A DNA stretch of 64,000 nt from Erythrobacter sp. BLCC-B19. Its GTDB lineage: Bacteria; Pseudomonadota; Alphaproteobacteria; Sphingomonadales; Sphingomonadaceae. Location: assembly GCF_028621955.1 (NCBI RefSeq), contig NZ_CP117516.1, forward strand, positions 1,200,001 to 1,264,000, given 5' to 3'. The stretch's first letter is position 1, and each line of letters opens with the position of its first letter. This document shows, one piece after another, positions 17,181 through 25,809 of this stretch. A model generated the notes under the pieces. That model made no database searches and was not told the DNA's origin. It saw only the letters and a list, made by a program, of their open reading frames with translations. The translations under genes and the position numbers were made by a program.

Positions 17181-17612
17181 ATGACCATTGCCCGTATCAT
17201 CGCCCAGCGCGGCCCTTCCGACATCATCGCCTGCGACGTCAGCACGCCCGTGTCCGAGGTGGTGCAGACCCTCGCGACCCGGCGCATCGGCGCGCTGCCG
17301 GTGCTGCGGGATGGGCGGGTGGTCGGCATCGTGTCGGAACGCGACGTGATCTACCGCCTCGCCGACCGGGGCAAGGAGTGCCTCGATGTCGCGGTCGAGG
17401 ATATCATGACCTCGCCCGCCGTCACGGTCGAACCCGGCACTACGGTGGACGAAGCGCTGGGCATGATGACCCGCCGCCGCTTCCGCCACTTCCCGGTGGT
17501 CGAGGACGGCGCGCTGGTCGCCTTCATCTCGATCGGCGATCTGGTGAAGCACAAGATGGACGAAGTGCAGCACGAGGCCGAAGCGCTGCGCAATTACATT
17601 CAGGCGGTGTGA
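17181..17612 (+). CDS. CBS-domain pair protein
   Basis: This 143-residue protein consists of two CBS motifs in tandem: CDVSTPVSEVVQTLATRRIGALPVL...GIVSERDVIYRLA, and MTSPAVTVEPGTTVDEALGMMTRRRFRHFPVVEDG...ISIGDLVKHK. Such stand-alone Bateman modules bind adenine nucleotides and usually regulate a partner, which cannot be inferred here. AGAGAGTGGGAG lies just upstream of the start. Confidence 0.92.
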   Translation: MTIARIIAQRGPSDIIACDVSTPVSEVVQTLATRRIGALPVLRDGRVVGIVSERDVIYRLADRGKECLDVAVEDIMTSPAVTVEPGTTVDEALGMMTRRRFRHFPVVEDGALVAFISIGDLVKHKMDEVQHEAEALRNYIQAV

Positions 17613-17651
17613 CGGGTTGAGAACCGCCCCCGCGCGCCCTAGATTGCTACC

Positions 17652-17984
17652 ATGAGCGCCGAGCCCCTGATCCTCACCCCGTCTGCCGCCAAGCGCGTGG
17701 CCTTCATCGCCAGCAAGCAATCGCGCCCCGCGATCCTGCGCCTTGCGGTCGAGGGGGGGGGCTGTTCGGGCTTCCAGTACAAGTTCGATCTGGCCGACAG
17801 CGCCGAGGCGGATGATTCCGTCTCCGAAACCGACGGCGTCAAGCTGGTGGTCGATCCGGTCAGCCTCGATCTGATTGCGGGCAGCACGGTCGATTTCGTC
17901 GAATCGCTCGGCGGCGCGGCCTTCAAGGTCGAAAATCCGCAGGCCGCCGCCGGATGCGGCTGCGGGGCGAGTTTCGGGATTTAG
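17652..17984 (+). CDS. erpA: Iron-sulfur cluster insertion protein, A-type
   Basis: The 110-residue protein has the HesB/IscA fold: LTPSAAKRVAFIA, LRLAVEGGGCSGFQYKF, VVDPVSLDLIAGSTVDF and the C-terminal GCGCGASF. The three conserved Cys (one in GGGCSG, two in GCGCG) bind the cluster that is delivered to apo-proteins. Assignment as ErpA rather than IscA or SufA is by overall pattern, and no suf genes adjoin. It lies between the CBS gene and xthA on the same strand. Confidence 0.88.
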   Translation: MSAEPLILTPSAAKRVAFIASKQSRPAILRLAVEGGGCSGFQYKFDLADSAEADDSVSETDGVKLVVDPVSLDLIAGSTVDFVESLGGAAFKVENPQAAAGCGCGASFGI

Positions 17985-18022
17985 GTTAGACCCGCGCTGC
18001 GGATTGCGGCACAAGCGCGCGC

Positions 18023-18817
18023 ATGAAAATCGCCACCTTCAACATCAACGGCATCAAGGCGCGCGGCCCGCGTCTGATCGAATGGCTCGAAGAAACCCGC
18101 CCCGCGGTCGCCTGCTTGCAGGAGATCAAGACGCAGGACGAGGGCTTTCCGGCCGCCGATTTCGAGGCGATCGGCTATTCCGCGATCTGGCATGGGCAGA
18201 AGAGCTTCAACGGGGTGGCGATCCTCGCCGATACGCGCGCAGGCTATACCCTCACCGAAGTGCAGCGCGGGCTGGGCATTCCGGGGCCGAACGAGAGTGA
18301 CGAGGAGCAGGCGCGTTACCTTGAGGCGGATGTCTCGGGCATCCGCATCGCCTGCCTCTACCTGCCCAACGGCAACCCGCATCCGGGGCCGAAGTTCACC
18401 TACAAGCTGGCGTGGATGGCGAAGCTGCGGGAGCGGATGGCGCAGATCTGGGCGGAGGAAGTGCCCGCCGTGGTGCTCGGCGATTTCAACGTGATCCCGC
18501 ATGACGACGATGTGTGGTCAGTCAAGGCGATGCAGGACGACGCGCTGATGCAGCCCGAGAGCCGCGCCGCCTATGCGCGCTTCCTCGCCGATGGCTGGAC
18601 CGACGCGATCCGCACCCACAACCCGCGCGGGGGCGTGTGGACCTATTGGGACTATCAGGCGGGCGCCTGGCAGCGCGATCACGGGTTCCGGATCGACCAC
18701 ATCCTCTTGTCGCCCGAATGCGCCGACCGGTTGGAGGCCTGCGGCGTCGACAAGGCCTATCGCGGCCGCGAGAAGGCCAGCGATCACACGCCGGTTTGGG
18801 TGCGGCTCAGGGCCTAA
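18023..18817 (+). CDS. xthA: Exodeoxyribonuclease III / AP endonuclease
   Basis: The 264-residue enzyme has the EEP-family signature: ATFNINGIKAR, CLQEIKT (metal-binding Glu34), YLPNGNP, LGDFNVIPHDDDV and RIDHILLSPE, and the closing SDHTPVWV with catalytic Asp-His. It incises DNA 5' to abasic sites and removes 3'-blocking groups in base-excision repair. Length is typical. It is 38 bases downstream of erpA. Confidence 0.95.
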   Translation: MKIATFNINGIKARGPRLIEWLEETRPAVACLQEIKTQDEGFPAADFEAIGYSAIWHGQKSFNGVAILADTRAGYTLTEVQRGLGIPGPNESDEEQARYLEADVSGIRIACLYLPNGNPHPGPKFTYKLAWMAKLRERMAQIWAEEVPAVVLGDFNVIPHDDDVWSVKAMQDDALMQPESRAAYARFLADGWTDAIRTHNPRGGVWTYWDYQAGAWQRDHGFRIDHILLSPECADRLEACGVDKAYRGREKASDHTPVWVRLRA

Positions 18818-18904
18818 TCAGCCAAAAGGCGGTGATCGGCGCGCAGCGCCGCGAGGGCGACCGCCCGCCCGCAGCGACGCGCCCGCAGGGCGTGTGAGCG
18901 AGGA

Positions 18905-19558
18905 TCACCTATAGAAAATATGCGTGTCGATCTGGGCGAGGCGCGTCTTGGTGCGGCTCCAGCTCGGGCGGACGCGGGTGGCGTGGAAGAACACTGCGTC
19001 TTCGGCAGGCGATTCCCACAGGCCTTGATGCGCGATCTGCGCGATCGCGACAGCGCGGTCCCAGGCTGCGGTGCCTTCGCGCACAGCCGGCATCCGGGTT
19101 CCACGCATGAAGGAGAACTGGCCCGGCTGCGCCACCACACCGCAATAGGAGCGCGGGAAGCGGCCATCCTCGGTGCGGTTGATGATGACCTGCGCCACGG
19201 CCAGCTGGCCTGCGAGTTCCTCGCCGCGAGCCTCGAAATAGACCGCGCCCGCAAGGCAGCGCAGTTCATCATTCATCGGCGTGTCGGTGTCGACCATGCC
19301 GACCAGCTCGGTCAGCGATCCGGCTTCGGTGAGGGTGGGGGTGGGGGCATCGGTGCTGGCAGCCAGCGGCTGCACGACCGGTTCGGACACGTAGGCGATG
19401 TCCTCAGGAACCAGCTCGGCATCCGGCATCAGAGCGGGCGCGGTGATCTGGTCGGGGGCGGCTTGCGCCAGAGCGGCGGTGTCACGGCCGCTGGGAAACA
19501 GAGTGGTTGCGATGGCCAAACCGGCAATCGCGGCAATCGTGGCAGTCTTGCGACTCAT
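18905..19558 (-). CDS. SleB-type cell wall hydrolase (Hydrolase_2)
   Basis: The 217-residue precursor has an N-terminal hydrophobic segment (TIAAIAGLAIATTLF) and a disordered Ala/Pro-rich linker to about residue 95. A Hydrolase_2 domain follows: CLAGAVYFEARGEELAGQLAVAQVIINRTEDGRFP, CGVVAQPGQFSFMR and FFHATRVRPSW. The catalytic Glu of YFEARGE is present. The domain cleaves peptidoglycan glycan strands in spore-germination SleB; in this non-sporulating lineage it probably acts in envelope remodelling. The 190 bases upstream hold nothing else that I can support. Confidence 0.9.
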   Translation of the reverse strand: MSRKTATIAAIAGLAIATTLFPSGRDTAALAQAAPDQITAPALMPDAELVPEDIAYVSEPVVQPLAASTDAPTPTLTEAGSLTELVGMVDTDTPMNDELRCLAGAVYFEARGEELAGQLAVAQVIINRTEDGRFPRSYCGVVAQPGQFSFMRGTRMPAVREGTAAWDRAVAIAQIAHQGLWESPAEDAVFFHATRVRPSWSRTKTRLAQIDTHIFYR

Positions 19559-19751
19559 GAAACATACAAATCGGGCGGTGAGCGCGCGCTGGCGCAGGCG
19601 GGAACCGTGATCCCATCGCTGAGGATGTGGGAGGTTCGCAAAAGCCTGCCGGCCGCTCCCCGTCTGCGTGCTGGTGATGCGGCCGAATTGCCGCGGCTTG
19701 CCAGCCTGCGCTTACGAAGTCGCGGGGCCGTTAGCCGGATTGCCGTTTACG

Positions 19752-20093
19752 TCAACGCAATTCGTCGAGCTGTGCGACGAAGCGTTCGGGATCCGCGATA
19801 TCCACCTCGATCAGCCAGCAATCTGCGTCCTGACGGCGGCGGCGGGCCAGATATTCGGAAAATTCTTTCGGATTTTCATTGTCTTCCCGCTTTGCAGCAA
19901 CAAACTTGCGGGTTCCGTCCAGCTGCGGCATCCTTTCGTAAAGCACGCCGCCATGCCCGCGACACAGCGTTACCAGAAGGATCGTGCCCGCATCATGCTC
20001 GCCCTTGGCCAGCACGGTCGCGAATCCGCCCTGCGCCTCGGCCAGCCGCACAATCGCGCTCGCCTCAAGGTGGGCGGGCAGTCGCGCGGTCAT
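19752..20093 (-). CDS. DUF1491 family protein
   Basis: This 113-residue protein matches my recollection of DUF1491, found in alphaproteobacteria: RLPAHLEASAIVRLAEAQGGFATVLAKGEHDAGTILLVTL, then WLIEVDIADPERFVAQLDE. Function unknown. The start overlaps the stop of the thioesterase gene by 4 bases, indicating one transcript. Confidence 0.8.
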   Translation of the reverse strand: MTARLPAHLEASAIVRLAEAQGGFATVLAKGEHDAGTILLVTLCRGHGGVLYERMPQLDGTRKFVAAKREDNENPKEFSEYLARRRRQDADCWLIEVDIADPERFVAQLDELR

Positions 20094-20578
20094 AGAACCG
20101 AGGGGCCACCCGCCGCATATCCGGGGAGGCTGGAGAGCGGGATGCGGCTTTTCATGAAGGTGCCGGTGCCGCGCCCGATCTCGTCGCCTTCTTCATCCAC
20201 CAACCGCGCCTCGGCGACGAACACCCGGCGGCGACCGCTGACCCAGTGGCCCTCGGCGGTAACCTGACCCGCGCGCACGGGCTTCGAAAAGAACAGGTTG
20301 AAGCTGGTGGTCAGCAGGAAACGGTCGGTCACCAGCGAATTGGCGGCATAGAAGGCCGCATCGTCGAGCATCTTGAAATAGATCGTCCCGTGCGCCGCGC
20401 CGGCTGCGTGGTAATCCTCGGGGGTGACGGTGAAGGTCAGCCGCGATCGGCCCTCGGCGGGGATGTGCAGCTGGCTCGCGAACTTGGCGTTGACCGGCGC
20501 GGAGGCATAGAGCCGTTCGAGCGCCCGGTAATGCTGGTCAGCGCCGCTCGCCGGGGGGATTACGTCACTGGCAGCCAT
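20090..20578 (-). CDS. PaaI-like hotdog-fold thioesterase
   Basis: The 162-residue protein has the hotdog pattern RLTFTVTPEDYHAAGAAHGTIYFKMLDDAAFYAAN, in which HGTIYFKMLDDA aligns with the active-site helix of PaaI/YdiI-type acyl-CoA thioesterases. The continuation SFNLFFSKPVRAGQVTAEGHWVSGRRRVFVAEARLVDE is also typical. The acyl substrate is unknown. It lies in a minus-strand run with ptsN upstream and DUF1491 overlapping downstream. Confidence 0.85.
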   Translation of the reverse strand: MAASDVIPPASGADQHYRALERLYASAPVNAKFASQLHIPAEGRSRLTFTVTPEDYHAAGAAHGTIYFKMLDDAAFYAANSLVTDRFLLTTSFNLFFSKPVRAGQVTAEGHWVSGRRRVFVAEARLVDEEGDEIGRGTGTFMKSRIPLSSLPGYAAGGPSVL

Positions 20579-20593
20579 GGCAGGTGGATCGGA

Positions 20594-21055
20594 TCAGGCC
20601 GCGTCGCGCAGGAACTGGTTGGTCAGCAGCGCATAGGCCGCCTCGGTCGTCGGCGCATCGGCGAGCATCTGGAGCATCGCCTCGTCGCGCGTGAGGCGCG
20701 AGATCGCGGCGAGCGCGTGGAGGTGCGTCGCCCCGGCATTCTCGGGCGAGACCAGCCCGCACACCAGCACCACGGGCCGCGCATCGGCGGCGGCGAAGTC
20801 GATCGGCTGTTCGAGCCGGATCAGCGCGAGGCTGGGGCGGCGGATGTCCTTGCTGCGGCAATGCGGGATCGCCACCCCTCGCCCGAACCCGGTGCTGCCG
20901 AGCGCCTCGCGTGCCTCGAGGTTTTCGAGCACCTCGCTCTCGTCCAGCCCATAGGCCTCTGCCAGCAGCTGCGCCGTGCGCGCGAGCACCTTGGGCTTGG
21001 AATCGAGCCGGGCAAAGGCAATCGCCTGCGGTGAAAGGGCCAGATTGACGTCCAT
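20594..21055 (-). CDS. ptsN: PTS EIIA-type nitrogen-regulatory phosphocarrier
   Basis: The 153-residue protein has the EIIA-fructose/Ntr fold: LLAEAYGLDESEVLENLEAREALGSTGFGRGVAIPHCR, with the phosphorylated His in AIPHCR. PtsN takes phosphate from NPr and regulates rather than transporting sugar. Hpf lies just upstream in the same orientation, the hpf-ptsN order well known from proteobacterial rpoN regions, although rpoN is not in this window. Confidence 0.9.
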   Translation of the reverse strand: MDVNLALSPQAIAFARLDSKPKVLARTAQLLAEAYGLDESEVLENLEAREALGSTGFGRGVAIPHCRSKDIRRPSLALIRLEQPIDFAAADARPVVLVCGLVSPENAGATHLHALAAISRLTRDEAMLQMLADAPTTEAAYALLTNQFLRDAA

Positions 21056-21231
21056 GAAACTTCGAATCCCGATCGAATGCGCCCGTATTGGCGATGATCC
21101 GGTCCGGTCATGCTTCCACTCGAAGCATCGCCGGGCCGGGGCGGTGCCCCCTCCTGCTACCGCCGCCTGGATCGCTGGTTGATGGCCCGCGCCGAAGGAG
21201 ACCTTCCCCTACGGCATGGGCCATCTCGACC

Positions 21232-21798
21232 CTATTTCGGCTCAACCCAACCGATCGAGCCATCGGCACGCCGATAAACCATATTATGCCGTCCGGTGCC
21301 AGCATTTTTGAAAAACAGCGCCCCGGTGTTCCTGAGATCGAGCATCATCACCGCGTCGGCAACCGTGGCGGTGGGGATGTCGACACGGGTTTCCGCGATC
21401 ACCAGCGGGGCATCGGCGACGACTTCCTCTTCCTCGTCCTCCTCGACCGCGAAGATGGTGTAGGCCGCCTCTTCCTCGCCGCGCGCGTGATCGGCCTGTT
21501 CGTGGCGGTCGGTCAGGCGGCGCTTGTAGCGGCGGAGCTGCTTCTCGATCTTGGCCACGGCATCGTCAAAGGCAACGTGGACATCATGCGCGGATCCTTG
21601 CGCCTTGAGGATCAGGCCTTGCATCACATGGGTGACGATGTCGCAGGTGAAGGCTCCCGCAGGCGCCTTGCCGAAGGTCACGTGGCTCGACAGCGCGCGG
21701 TCGAAATACTTGTCGACGATCGCGCCGAGGCGATCCGAGGCGTGAGCCTGAAGTGCGCTGCCGGTGTCCAGCTGGTGGCCCGAAATCCGAATGTCCAT
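21232..21798 (-). CDS. hpf: Long-form ribosome hibernation promoting factor
   Basis: The 188-residue protein has an S30AE domain (residues 1-100, DIRISGHQLDTGSALQAHASDRL... HDVHVAFDDAVAKIEKQLRRYKRR) and an acidic linker with EEDEEEEV. A C-terminal dimerisation domain follows (DAVMMLDLRNTGALFFKNAGTGRHNMVYRRADGSIG). Long HPF binds the decoding centre and pairs 70S ribosomes into 100S particles in stationary phase. The ATG at 21798 has GGGAGGA upstream. The 176 bases after its stop hold no gene. Confidence 0.95.
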   Translation of the reverse strand: MDIRISGHQLDTGSALQAHASDRLGAIVDKYFDRALSSHVTFGKAPAGAFTCDIVTHVMQGLILKAQGSAHDVHVAFDDAVAKIEKQLRRYKRRLTDRHEQADHARGEEEAAYTIFAVEEDEEEEVVADAPLVIAETRVDIPTATVADAVMMLDLRNTGALFFKNAGTGRHNMVYRRADGSIGWVEPK

Positions 21799-21861
21799 GT
21801 AGCAAAGTCCTCCCGTCCAGGTTGAGGATCCCAAAGTGAGCAAGCGGGGGCGCCAAAGGCC

Positions 21862-22581
21862 TCAGCGCGTCCAGATTGCGTCGGTTATTCCCGCGATGAA
21901 AGCGGCATGACGTTCCAGCTCCTCCGGGCTGGCAACATGAGGGCGAGGTTCCCGCCGCGGCTTGTCCACCGGCGGGCGGTGCCAGGGCATATTGCCCGGC
22001 TGAGGGGCAGCGCCGGCGGTATCGGCCGGGCCGGGCGCAGCGGCATCATCGACCAGGCCAAGCCCGATCTGCCGCCCGCCGGTGAGTTCGACATAGACCT
22101 GCGCCAGCAGTTCGGCATCAAGCAGCGCGCCGTGCTTGACCCGGTGGCTCCGGTCGATCCCGTAACGGGTGCACAGCGCATCGAGGCTGAGTTTCGCGCC
22201 GGGGTGCTTCTTGCGCGCGATGGCGACCGTATCGACCATCCGCTCCATGCTGATGGGGGTGCGCCCGACCAGCTCCAGCTCGTTGTTGAGGAAGCCGAAA
22301 TCGAACCCGGCATTGTGGGCGACAAGGTTGGAATCGCCAAGAAATTCCAGCAGCTCGTCCGCCGTTTCGGCAAAGCGCGGCTTGGTGGCGAGGAAGGCGG
22401 CGGAGAGACCATGCACCCGCTCGGCCTCGATCGGCATATCACGGTCGGGGTTGAAATAGGCGTGGAAGGTGCGGCCCGTTTCCACCCGGCCGACCATTTC
22501 GACACAGCCGATTTCCACCATGCGATCCCCGGTCTTGGGGTCGAGCCCGGTGGTTTCGGTGTCGAAAATGACCTCACGCAT
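21862..22581 (-). CDS. dnaQ: DNA polymerase III epsilon subunit (proofreading exonuclease)
   Basis: The 239-residue protein has the DEDDh exonuclease motifs: ExoI FDTETTGLD (Asp7, Glu9), ExoII HNAGFDFGFLNNE, and ExoIIIe HGALLDAELLA. The C-terminal tail (185-239) is Pro-rich and should contact the alpha subunit. It removes misincorporated bases at the fork. It is 49 bases downstream of coaE, in the conserved ppsR-maf-aroE-coaE-dnaQ block. Confidence 0.95.
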   Translation of the reverse strand: MREVIFDTETTGLDPKTGDRMVEIGCVEMVGRVETGRTFHAYFNPDRDMPIEAERVHGLSAAFLATKPRFAETADELLEFLGDSNLVAHNAGFDFGFLNNELELVGRTPISMERMVDTVAIARKKHPGAKLSLDALCTRYGIDRSHRVKHGALLDAELLAQVYVELTGGRQIGLGLVDDAAAPGPADTAGAAPQPGNMPWHRPPVDKPRREPRPHVASPEELERHAAFIAGITDAIWTR

Positions 22582-22630
22582 TTGCAGGACTATCCTCCCT
22601 CAATCCGAGTCTTGCAAGCGGTCGCTGCAA

Positions 22631-23215
22631 TCAAAGTGACGCAATCAGGGCAAGCACTTGGGCGCGGGTCTCGGCAAGGGTGGTTCCGGTGTCGATGACA
22701 TGATCGGCGCGGGCGCGTTTCTCGGCATCGTGGAGTTGCAGCCCGTAGATGTGTTCGAACTTCTCCACCGTCATGCCCGAACGGGCGAGCACGCGGGCGC
22801 GCTGCACGTCCTCGGGCGCCGAGACGACCACGATGGTATCGACCGCCTCGTGGCCCCCGCGCTCGAACAGCAGCGGGATATCGAACACCACCGCGGGCTT
22901 GTCGGCGTTGGCTTCGAGGAAAGCGGCACGCTTCGCGGCGACCGCCGGGTGGACGATGGCCTCCAGCCGGGCGAGGGCGGGTTTGTCGGCGAAAACCTGA
23001 TGGCCGAGCTTGTCACGGTCGACGCCGTTGGGGCCGGTCGATCCGGGGAAAGCCGCCTCGATCGGGGCGAGGAGTTCGCCTCCCGGCCCCTGCATCGCGC
23101 GCACCTCGGCATCGGCATCGAACACGGGGATGCCGGCCTCGGCAAACATCGCCGCGACGGTCGACTTGCCCATGCCGATGGAGCCGGTGAGGCCGATGAT
23201 TTTTGGCTGTGTCAT
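22631..23215 (-). CDS. coaE: Dephospho-CoA kinase
   Basis: CoaE phosphorylates the ribose 3'-OH of dephospho-CoA in the last step of CoA synthesis. The 194-residue protein has the P-loop GLTGSIGMGKST at its N-terminus, VFDADAEVRAM, and FDIPLLFERGGHEAVDTIVVVSAPEDVQRARVLARSG. The start overlaps the aroE stop by 4 bases. Confidence 0.96.
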   Translation of the reverse strand: MTQPKIIGLTGSIGMGKSTVAAMFAEAGIPVFDADAEVRAMQGPGGELLAPIEAAFPGSTGPNGVDRDKLGHQVFADKPALARLEAIVHPAVAAKRAAFLEANADKPAVVFDIPLLFERGGHEAVDTIVVVSAPEDVQRARVLARSGMTVEKFEHIYGLQLHDAEKRARADHVIDTGTTLAETRAQVLALIASL

Positions 23216-24066
23216 TGGGTGAGGATCGCTCGCAATTCGGCATCGTGCTCGCGCGGGGCGGGGTGGCCGAAGAAATGTTCGAAGGCCACGGCCGCCTGTC
23301 CGATCAGCATGGCGAGGCCATCGATGGTGCGGTGCCCTGCGGCGCGGGCGGCTTGCAGGAAGGCCGTGTCGCGCGGGGCGGTGACGATGTCGTAGGCGAT
23401 GCTGCGCGGCGGGGCATGGCTCCAGTCGAAGGGCAAGGGTGGCTGGCCGATCATCCCGAGGCTGGAGGCGTTGATCACGAGATCAAGGCACCCCTCGCGG
23501 TCGTCGAAAGCGAAATCGGTCGGATCGGCGAAGTGGGCGAGAGGGGGCGTGTGATGCTCGCCGCCGGGTGCCAGTTCATCGAGCAAGGCGCGCGCCTTGC
23601 CCGGATCACGCCCGGCCACCACGAGCGTGAAGCCCTCTGCCGCCAGCGCCGCGATGATCGCCCGCGCCGCGCCGCCCGTGCCCAGAATACGCGCCATGCG
23701 GAAATAGTGCGCCTGCGCCAGCTCGGCCCTGAGCGGTTCGAGGAACCCGGCTGCATCGGTGTTGGTGCCGCTCAGCTGGCTGCCGGCAACCGGCAGCACG
23801 GTGTTGACCGCACCGATGGCATCGGCGGGCGGGTTGATCCGACCTAGCAGCGGCATGATCGCCTGCTTGTGCGGCATGGTGACATTGCATCCCCGCCACA
23901 GCGGGTCGGCGCGGCGCGCGGTGAGGTAATCGGCCAAGCCCTCAGCGGTCACATGGCAGGCGCGATACTCGGCATCGATCCCGAGCTTGCCGAGCCAGAA
24001 GCCGTGGATTGTCGGCGATTTGGACTGCGCGATCGGGTCGCCGATCACGTCCGCATAGGGTTTCAC
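23212..24066 (-). CDS. aroE: Shikimate dehydrogenase
   Basis: The 284-residue enzyme reduces 3-dehydroshikimate with NADPH. Visible motifs are SKSPTIHGFWL (substrate Ser pair), NVTMPHKQAIM with the catalytic Lys, the partner Asp in NTDAAGF, and a Rossmann loop GTGGAARAIIAAL. It overlaps both coaE downstream and maf upstream by 4 bases. Confidence 0.96.
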   Translation of the reverse strand: MKPYADVIGDPIAQSKSPTIHGFWLGKLGIDAEYRACHVTAEGLADYLTARRADPLWRGCNVTMPHKQAIMPLLGRINPPADAIGAVNTVLPVAGSQLSGTNTDAAGFLEPLRAELAQAHYFRMARILGTGGAARAIIAALAAEGFTLVVAGRDPGKARALLDELAPGGEHHTPPLAHFADPTDFAFDDREGCLDLVINASSLGMIGQPPLPFDWSHAPPRSIAYDIVTAPRDTAFLQAARAAGHRTIDGLAMLIGQAAVAFEHFFGHPAPREHDAELRAILTQ

Positions 24067-24650
24067 GCCAGCAGCACCCCTTGTTCGCGCAGCGCGCCGA
24101 GCAGCGGCAGCAGCGGCATCCCGAGGACGGTGAACTGGTCGCCTTCAATCGCCTCGAACAGCTGCACCCCCGGCCCTTCGATGCGGAATGCGCCGACGGT
24201 GTGTCCGATCGCGGGCCATTCGCAGGCGAGGTAGTGTTCGATGAAATCCTCGGACAATTCGCGGACATGGAGCCGGGCGAGGGCGGTGTGGCTCCATTCG
24301 CACCCGCCATCGCGCAGCAGCGCGGCTGCGGAGTGCAATTCCATTACCTTGCCGGAGAAGAACCGGAGGTGCTCGGCGGCCTCGTCGCGGCTTGCGGGCT
24401 TGTCGAAGCGGCGGGCGCCGCACACCACCAGCGAATCCGACCCCAGCACGAGGGCACCGGGATGAAGGGCTGCGACGGCTGCCGCCTTGGCGACCGCCAG
24501 GGCTTCGGCGACGTCGGCAGGCGAGGCACCGGCCAGCCCTGCCTCGACCGCGCGTTCGTCGATATCGGCAGGGATGCTGTCATAGGTGACGCCTGCGGCA
24601 TCGAGCATCGCCCGGCGCGAGGCGCTCTTGCTGGCGAGGATCAGTTTCAT
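24063..24650 (-). CDS. maf: Maf-family nucleoside-triphosphate pyrophosphatase
   Basis: The 195-residue protein has LILASKSASRRAMLDAAGV at the N-terminus, the catalytic-Asp region LVLGSDSLV and a C-terminal GDQFTVLGMPLLPLL. Maf proteins hydrolyse modified or canonical dTTP/UTP-like nucleotides and have been linked to septum inhibition. It overlaps aroE and ppsR by 4 bases each. Confidence 0.94.
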   Translation of the reverse strand: MKLILASKSASRRAMLDAAGVTYDSIPADIDERAVEAGLAGASPADVAEALAVAKAAAVAALHPGALVLGSDSLVVCGARRFDKPASRDEAAEHLRFFSGKVMELHSAAALLRDGGCEWSHTALARLHVRELSEDFIEHYLACEWPAIGHTVGAFRIEGPGVQLFEAIEGDQFTVLGMPLLPLLGALREQGVLLA

Positions 24651-25492
24651 ATCGGCTTTCCTGTCCCGCCTTCGCCCACGGGCCGGCGGTCACGCTCCTG
24701 CGCCAGGCGGATGATCGCCGCGGCGGTTTCCTCGATCGAGCGGCGGGTGACGTCGATCACCGGCCAGCCATTATCGGCGAACATCCGCCGGGCAAATTGC
24801 AGCTCGGCCTTGACCCGGTCATTGTCGACATAGGCGGTCTCGGTGGCTTCGTTGAGCGTGAGCAGCCGGTTGCGGCGGATCTGAATCAGCCGCTCGGGCG
24901 ATGTTGTCAGCCCGACGATCAGCGGGCTGCGCAGCCGGAACAGCGTGGCGGGCGGAGGGCTTTCCACCACCAGCGGGATATTCGCTGTCTTGAACCCGCG
25001 GTTGGCCAGATAGATCGAGGTCGGCGTCTTGGACGAACGCGAGACCCCGACCAGCACGATATCGGCCTGCTCCCATTCCTCGTGGCCCACGCCATCATCA
25101 TGCGCGATGGTGTACTGGATCGCCTCCACCCGCTTGAAATAGCTCTCGTCCATCATGTGCTGGCGGCCCGGGCGGCCGTGGGCCTCCTGCCCGAGCTGGG
25201 CTTCGAGCGCCGCCGTCACCTGATCGAGCACCGGCACGGCGGGCAGGCCGAGGTGGCGGCAATGCTCCTCCAGCCGCTTGCGGGTTTCGGGGTTCACCAG
25301 CGTGTAGAGCACAAGGCCGGGATGCGCGGCGAGATCGGGCACGATCCGGTCGAGGTGCTGCAACGACCGCACCATCGGCCAGAAATGGCGGTTCACGCTC
25401 GGGTTGTCGAACTGGGCGAGGGCCGCCTTGGCGATCATCTCCAGCGTCTCGCCGGTCGAATCCGATACAAGGTGGAGGTTGAGTCGGTTCAT
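24647..25492 (-). CDS. ppsR: Pyruvate, phosphate dikinase / PEP synthase regulatory protein (DUF299)
   Basis: This 281-residue bifunctional kinase/pyrophosphorylase begins NLHLVSDSTGETLEMIAKAAL and contains the P-loop-like GVSRSSKTPTSIYLANRG. It reversibly phosphorylates a Thr on PPDK or PEP synthase. The ATG at 25492 fits the family N-terminus; an in-frame ATG at 25525 would run into the putative origin. It heads the overlapping block ppsR-maf-aroE-coaE. Its homologue (RP001 type) borders the origin in Caulobacter and Rickettsia, as I recall from published comparisons. Confidence 0.93.
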   Translation of the reverse strand: MNRLNLHLVSDSTGETLEMIAKAALAQFDNPSVNRHFWPMVRSLQHLDRIVPDLAAHPGLVLYTLVNPETRKRLEEHCRHLGLPAVPVLDQVTAALEAQLGQEAHGRPGRQHMMDESYFKRVEAIQYTIAHDDGVGHEEWEQADIVLVGVSRSSKTPTSIYLANRGFKTANIPLVVESPPPATLFRLRSPLIVGLTTSPERLIQIRRNRLLTLNEATETAYVDNDRVKAELQFARRMFADNGWPVIDVTRRSIEETAAAIIRLAQERDRRPVGEGGTGKPI

Positions 25493-25809
25493 GCCGTCAA
25501 AGCGCCTGTGGACAGATCGCCGCATAAACCACGGGAGGGAGTGCCGGACAAGCTGTGGGGCACTTTTCATGCCCGCTTCCGGCCATTTCACAGGGCTATT
25601 TGCCCACACGGGACAAGTTTTGTCGACAGGCTGGGAATAGTGGGGATAAAGCTGGCTTGACGTCCAATCCGTGCGGATTCGGTGGGGGAGTGAGTCAGGG
25701 GGGCAGGCTGGGGGCAATCGGGCAAGGCCCGGTAATTCCCGCTTTCCACAGGGCCAACAGACTCCATCCATCCTTTTAAAAATTGATTTGTTTTGCTCTA
25801 AGGAACCCT
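25493..25809. other. oriC: Putative chromosomal replication origin (oriC)
   Basis: This 317-base gene-free gap lies between divergent ppsR and hemE, the same neighbours that flank the Caulobacter origin. DnaA-box-like sequences compared with TTATCCACA are: TTATCCCCA on the minus strand at 25641-25649 (8/9), CTGTCCACA on the minus strand at 25507-25515 (7/9), TTGCCCACA at 25600-25608 (7/9) and CTTTCCACA at 25742-25750 (7/9). An AT-rich tract, the most AT-rich stretch seen nearby, lies at about 25770-25800 next to hemE and could be the unwinding element. GANTC sites are at 25676, 25692 and 25760. The parABS locus is 5-11 kb away. No perfect DnaA box was seen. Confidence 0.6.

Noticed and set aside
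21056..21231. Small gene or terminator in the gap between hpf and ptsN
   Set aside because: An ATGGCCC/GGGCCAT pair is present but only 7 bases with a 21-base spacer and no T run; short frames there have no ribosome-binding site.
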